Below are positions 5,622 through 6,382 of a stretch of 6,382 nucleotides of DNA, piece by piece. The stretch comes from Dehalococcoidia bacterium. Its GTDB lineage: Bacteria; Chloroflexota; Dehalococcoidia; E44-bin15. Both the position numbers and the translations under genes were made by a program. The stretch is from positions 1 to 6,382 of the forward strand of contig DAOUVR010000067.1 in NCBI GenBank assembly GCA_030667555.1, written 5' to 3'. Under the pieces are notes generated by a model that was not told where the DNA came from, did no database searches, and saw nothing but the letters and a program-made list of their open reading frames with translations. Numbering within the stretch: the stretch's first letter is position 1; the number at the start of each line of letters is the position of its first letter.

Positions 5622-6382
5622 TTACCTCCTTAGTCCTTGGAGACTCTGGGCAAAGCGAATCAGGTTTTCACGCACAACTACCCCGATAACCTTCCCACCA
5701 CCAGCCACAGCAATCTCATTCAAATTCTCCTCATCCATTCGCTGCAGTACCCCGAGAGCATCATCGCTGGGACGAACCACCTTAAGTTTCTCCACTGGAG
5801 TCATCGCCTGCCCTGTGGTGATAATGTCCCACTCCTCTTTGGGTATTCCCTTTATCCGTCGCAAAGTCAGTAACCCTCCCACACTTTCTCCCTCGACAAC
5901 CAGGAAGAATTGGCTTGAGGTGGGGAGGAAACGCCTTTGAATCAGTTCCCTGATAGTAAGATTGCGAGGAACCAAGGGAGGATCCCTGGTCATCACATCT
6001 TGAGCAGTGAAGCCTCTCAGTGCATCGAGGAGAACCGCCTGGCGATAGCTCGTCGTGGCAGCGCTGTACAGAAGAAAGCCGAGAAAGAGGAACCAGAGCC
6101 CGTTGAAGAGCCACTGGGGGAGGAAAAGCAACACGATACCACCGAGAATAAACAAATATGCAACTCCACGCCCAGCCATTGTGGCAATCCGTGTCGCTCG
6201 CATATAGTTCCCTGTAACCAGCCAGACTCTGGAGCGGAACACTCTACCGCCATCAAGAGGGAAACCCGGTATCATATTGAACACGGCTAGCACGCCATTT
6301 ATCAATGCAAGCCACCAGCACACTACTGCCAAGTACTCATTAAAGCCGCTACTTATCCAGAAAATCCCGTAGTATAGACCAG
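5622..6382 (-). CDS. M50 family (site-2 protease type) membrane metalloprotease with CBS pair, N-terminus outside the window
   Basis: The frame is open through the right edge, giving 252 visible residues. NMIPGFPLDGGRV (35-47) is the second zinc-binding motif of M50 intramembrane proteases, with D43 the expected metal ligand; the HExxH helix must lie upstream, beyond the edge. Hydrophobic stretches at about 17-37, 72-88 and 90-108 look like membrane segments. A cytoplasmic CBS pair follows: the first from about 123 (FTAQDVMTRDPP) to 184, the second from about 190 (GQAMTPVEKLKVVRPSDDAL) to the end. CBS pairs usually bind adenosyl ligands and tune activity. Such enzymes cut membrane-bound substrates, for example anti-sigma factors or signal remnants. 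An in-frame TTG at 6332 is not taken as the start, because the coding pattern continues upstream of it (GLYYGIFWISSGFNEY). No partner gene identifies a substrate. Confidence 0.93.
   Translation of the reverse strand, partial: GLYYGIFWISSGFNEYLAVVCWWLALINGVLAVFNMIPGFPLDGGRVFRSRVWLVTGNYMRATRIATMAGRGVAYLFILGGIVLLFLPQWLFNGLWFLFLGFLLYSAATTSYRQAVLLDALRGFTAQDVMTRDPPLVPRNLTIRELIQRRFLPTSSQFFLVVEGESVGGLLTLRRIKGIPKEEWDIITTGQAMTPVEKLKVVRPSDDALGVLQRMDEENLNEIAVAGGGKVIGVVVRENLIRFAQSLQGLRR

Noticed and set aside
6330..6332. TTG as the start of the M50 protease gene
   Set aside because: The frame stays open to the right edge with plausible membrane-protein sequence, and the HExxH half of the enzyme must lie upstream.
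1..6382. A defence, toxin-antitoxin or CRISPR system
   Set aside because: No repeat-spacer pattern, paired toxin-antitoxin genes or defence domains are visible. DUF429 as a predicted nuclease next to an oxidoreductase is not enough to claim one.

Overview
The window carries six protein-coding genes, all read from the minus strand, so the biological order runs from the right edge to the left. Two genes are cut by the window edges. I see no rRNA, tRNA, CRISPR array or intact mobile element. Base composition looks balanced to slightly GC-rich in the genes, with frequent AGG/AGA arginine codons, and the promoters are sigma70-like. The gene families (membrane M50 protease with CBS pair, COG2509-type flavoprotein, DUF429, DPM1-like GT2, GT4, class B radical SAM) and the GC-rich intergenic hairpins suggest an uncultured anaerobic bacterium. 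A Chloroflexota/Dehalococcoidia-like lineage is my best guess, but it is a weak inference because no marker gene is present.

Layout from right to left. (1) 6382-5622: the C-terminal part of an M50 (site-2 protease type) membrane metalloprotease with a CBS pair; its N-terminus lies outside the window. (2) 5621-5142: a 480-base gap without a convincing gene, holding at least four GC-rich hairpins and fragments that look like dispersed repeats. (3) 5141-5113: a strong promoter (TTGACA, 17 bp, TAGAAT), followed by an FAD-dependent oxidoreductase (5090-3687) and, one base after its stop, a DUF429 protein (3685-3047). (4) 3046-2845: an AT-rich gap with a second good promoter (TTGACT, 17 bp, TATAAA). 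(5) 2844-1: a tight three-gene operon of a DPM1-like GT2 glycosyltransferase, a GT4 glycosyltransferase (ATGA overlap) and a B12-binding-type radical SAM enzyme (16-base gap) that runs off the left edge.

The GT2-GT4-radical SAM operon looks like a small pathway for a lipid-linked or surface glycan: the GT2 enzyme would load a sugar on a polyprenyl carrier, the GT4 enzyme would add or transfer a sugar from a nucleotide donor, and the radical SAM enzyme would modify the lipid or sugar. That joint role is inference. The flavoprotein/DUF429 pair is clearly co-transcribed, but its role is unknown; both proteins have unusual cysteine clusters. Two starts are best moved downstream: the flavoprotein starts at TTG 5090, because the farthest upstream candidate TTG at 5141 is itself the -35 box, and DUF429 starts at ATG 3685.

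Nothing here looks like a defence system or another clearly new machine. The most useful leads are the coupled flavoprotein/DUF429 pair, the glycosyltransferase/radical SAM operon and the intergenic hairpin cluster.
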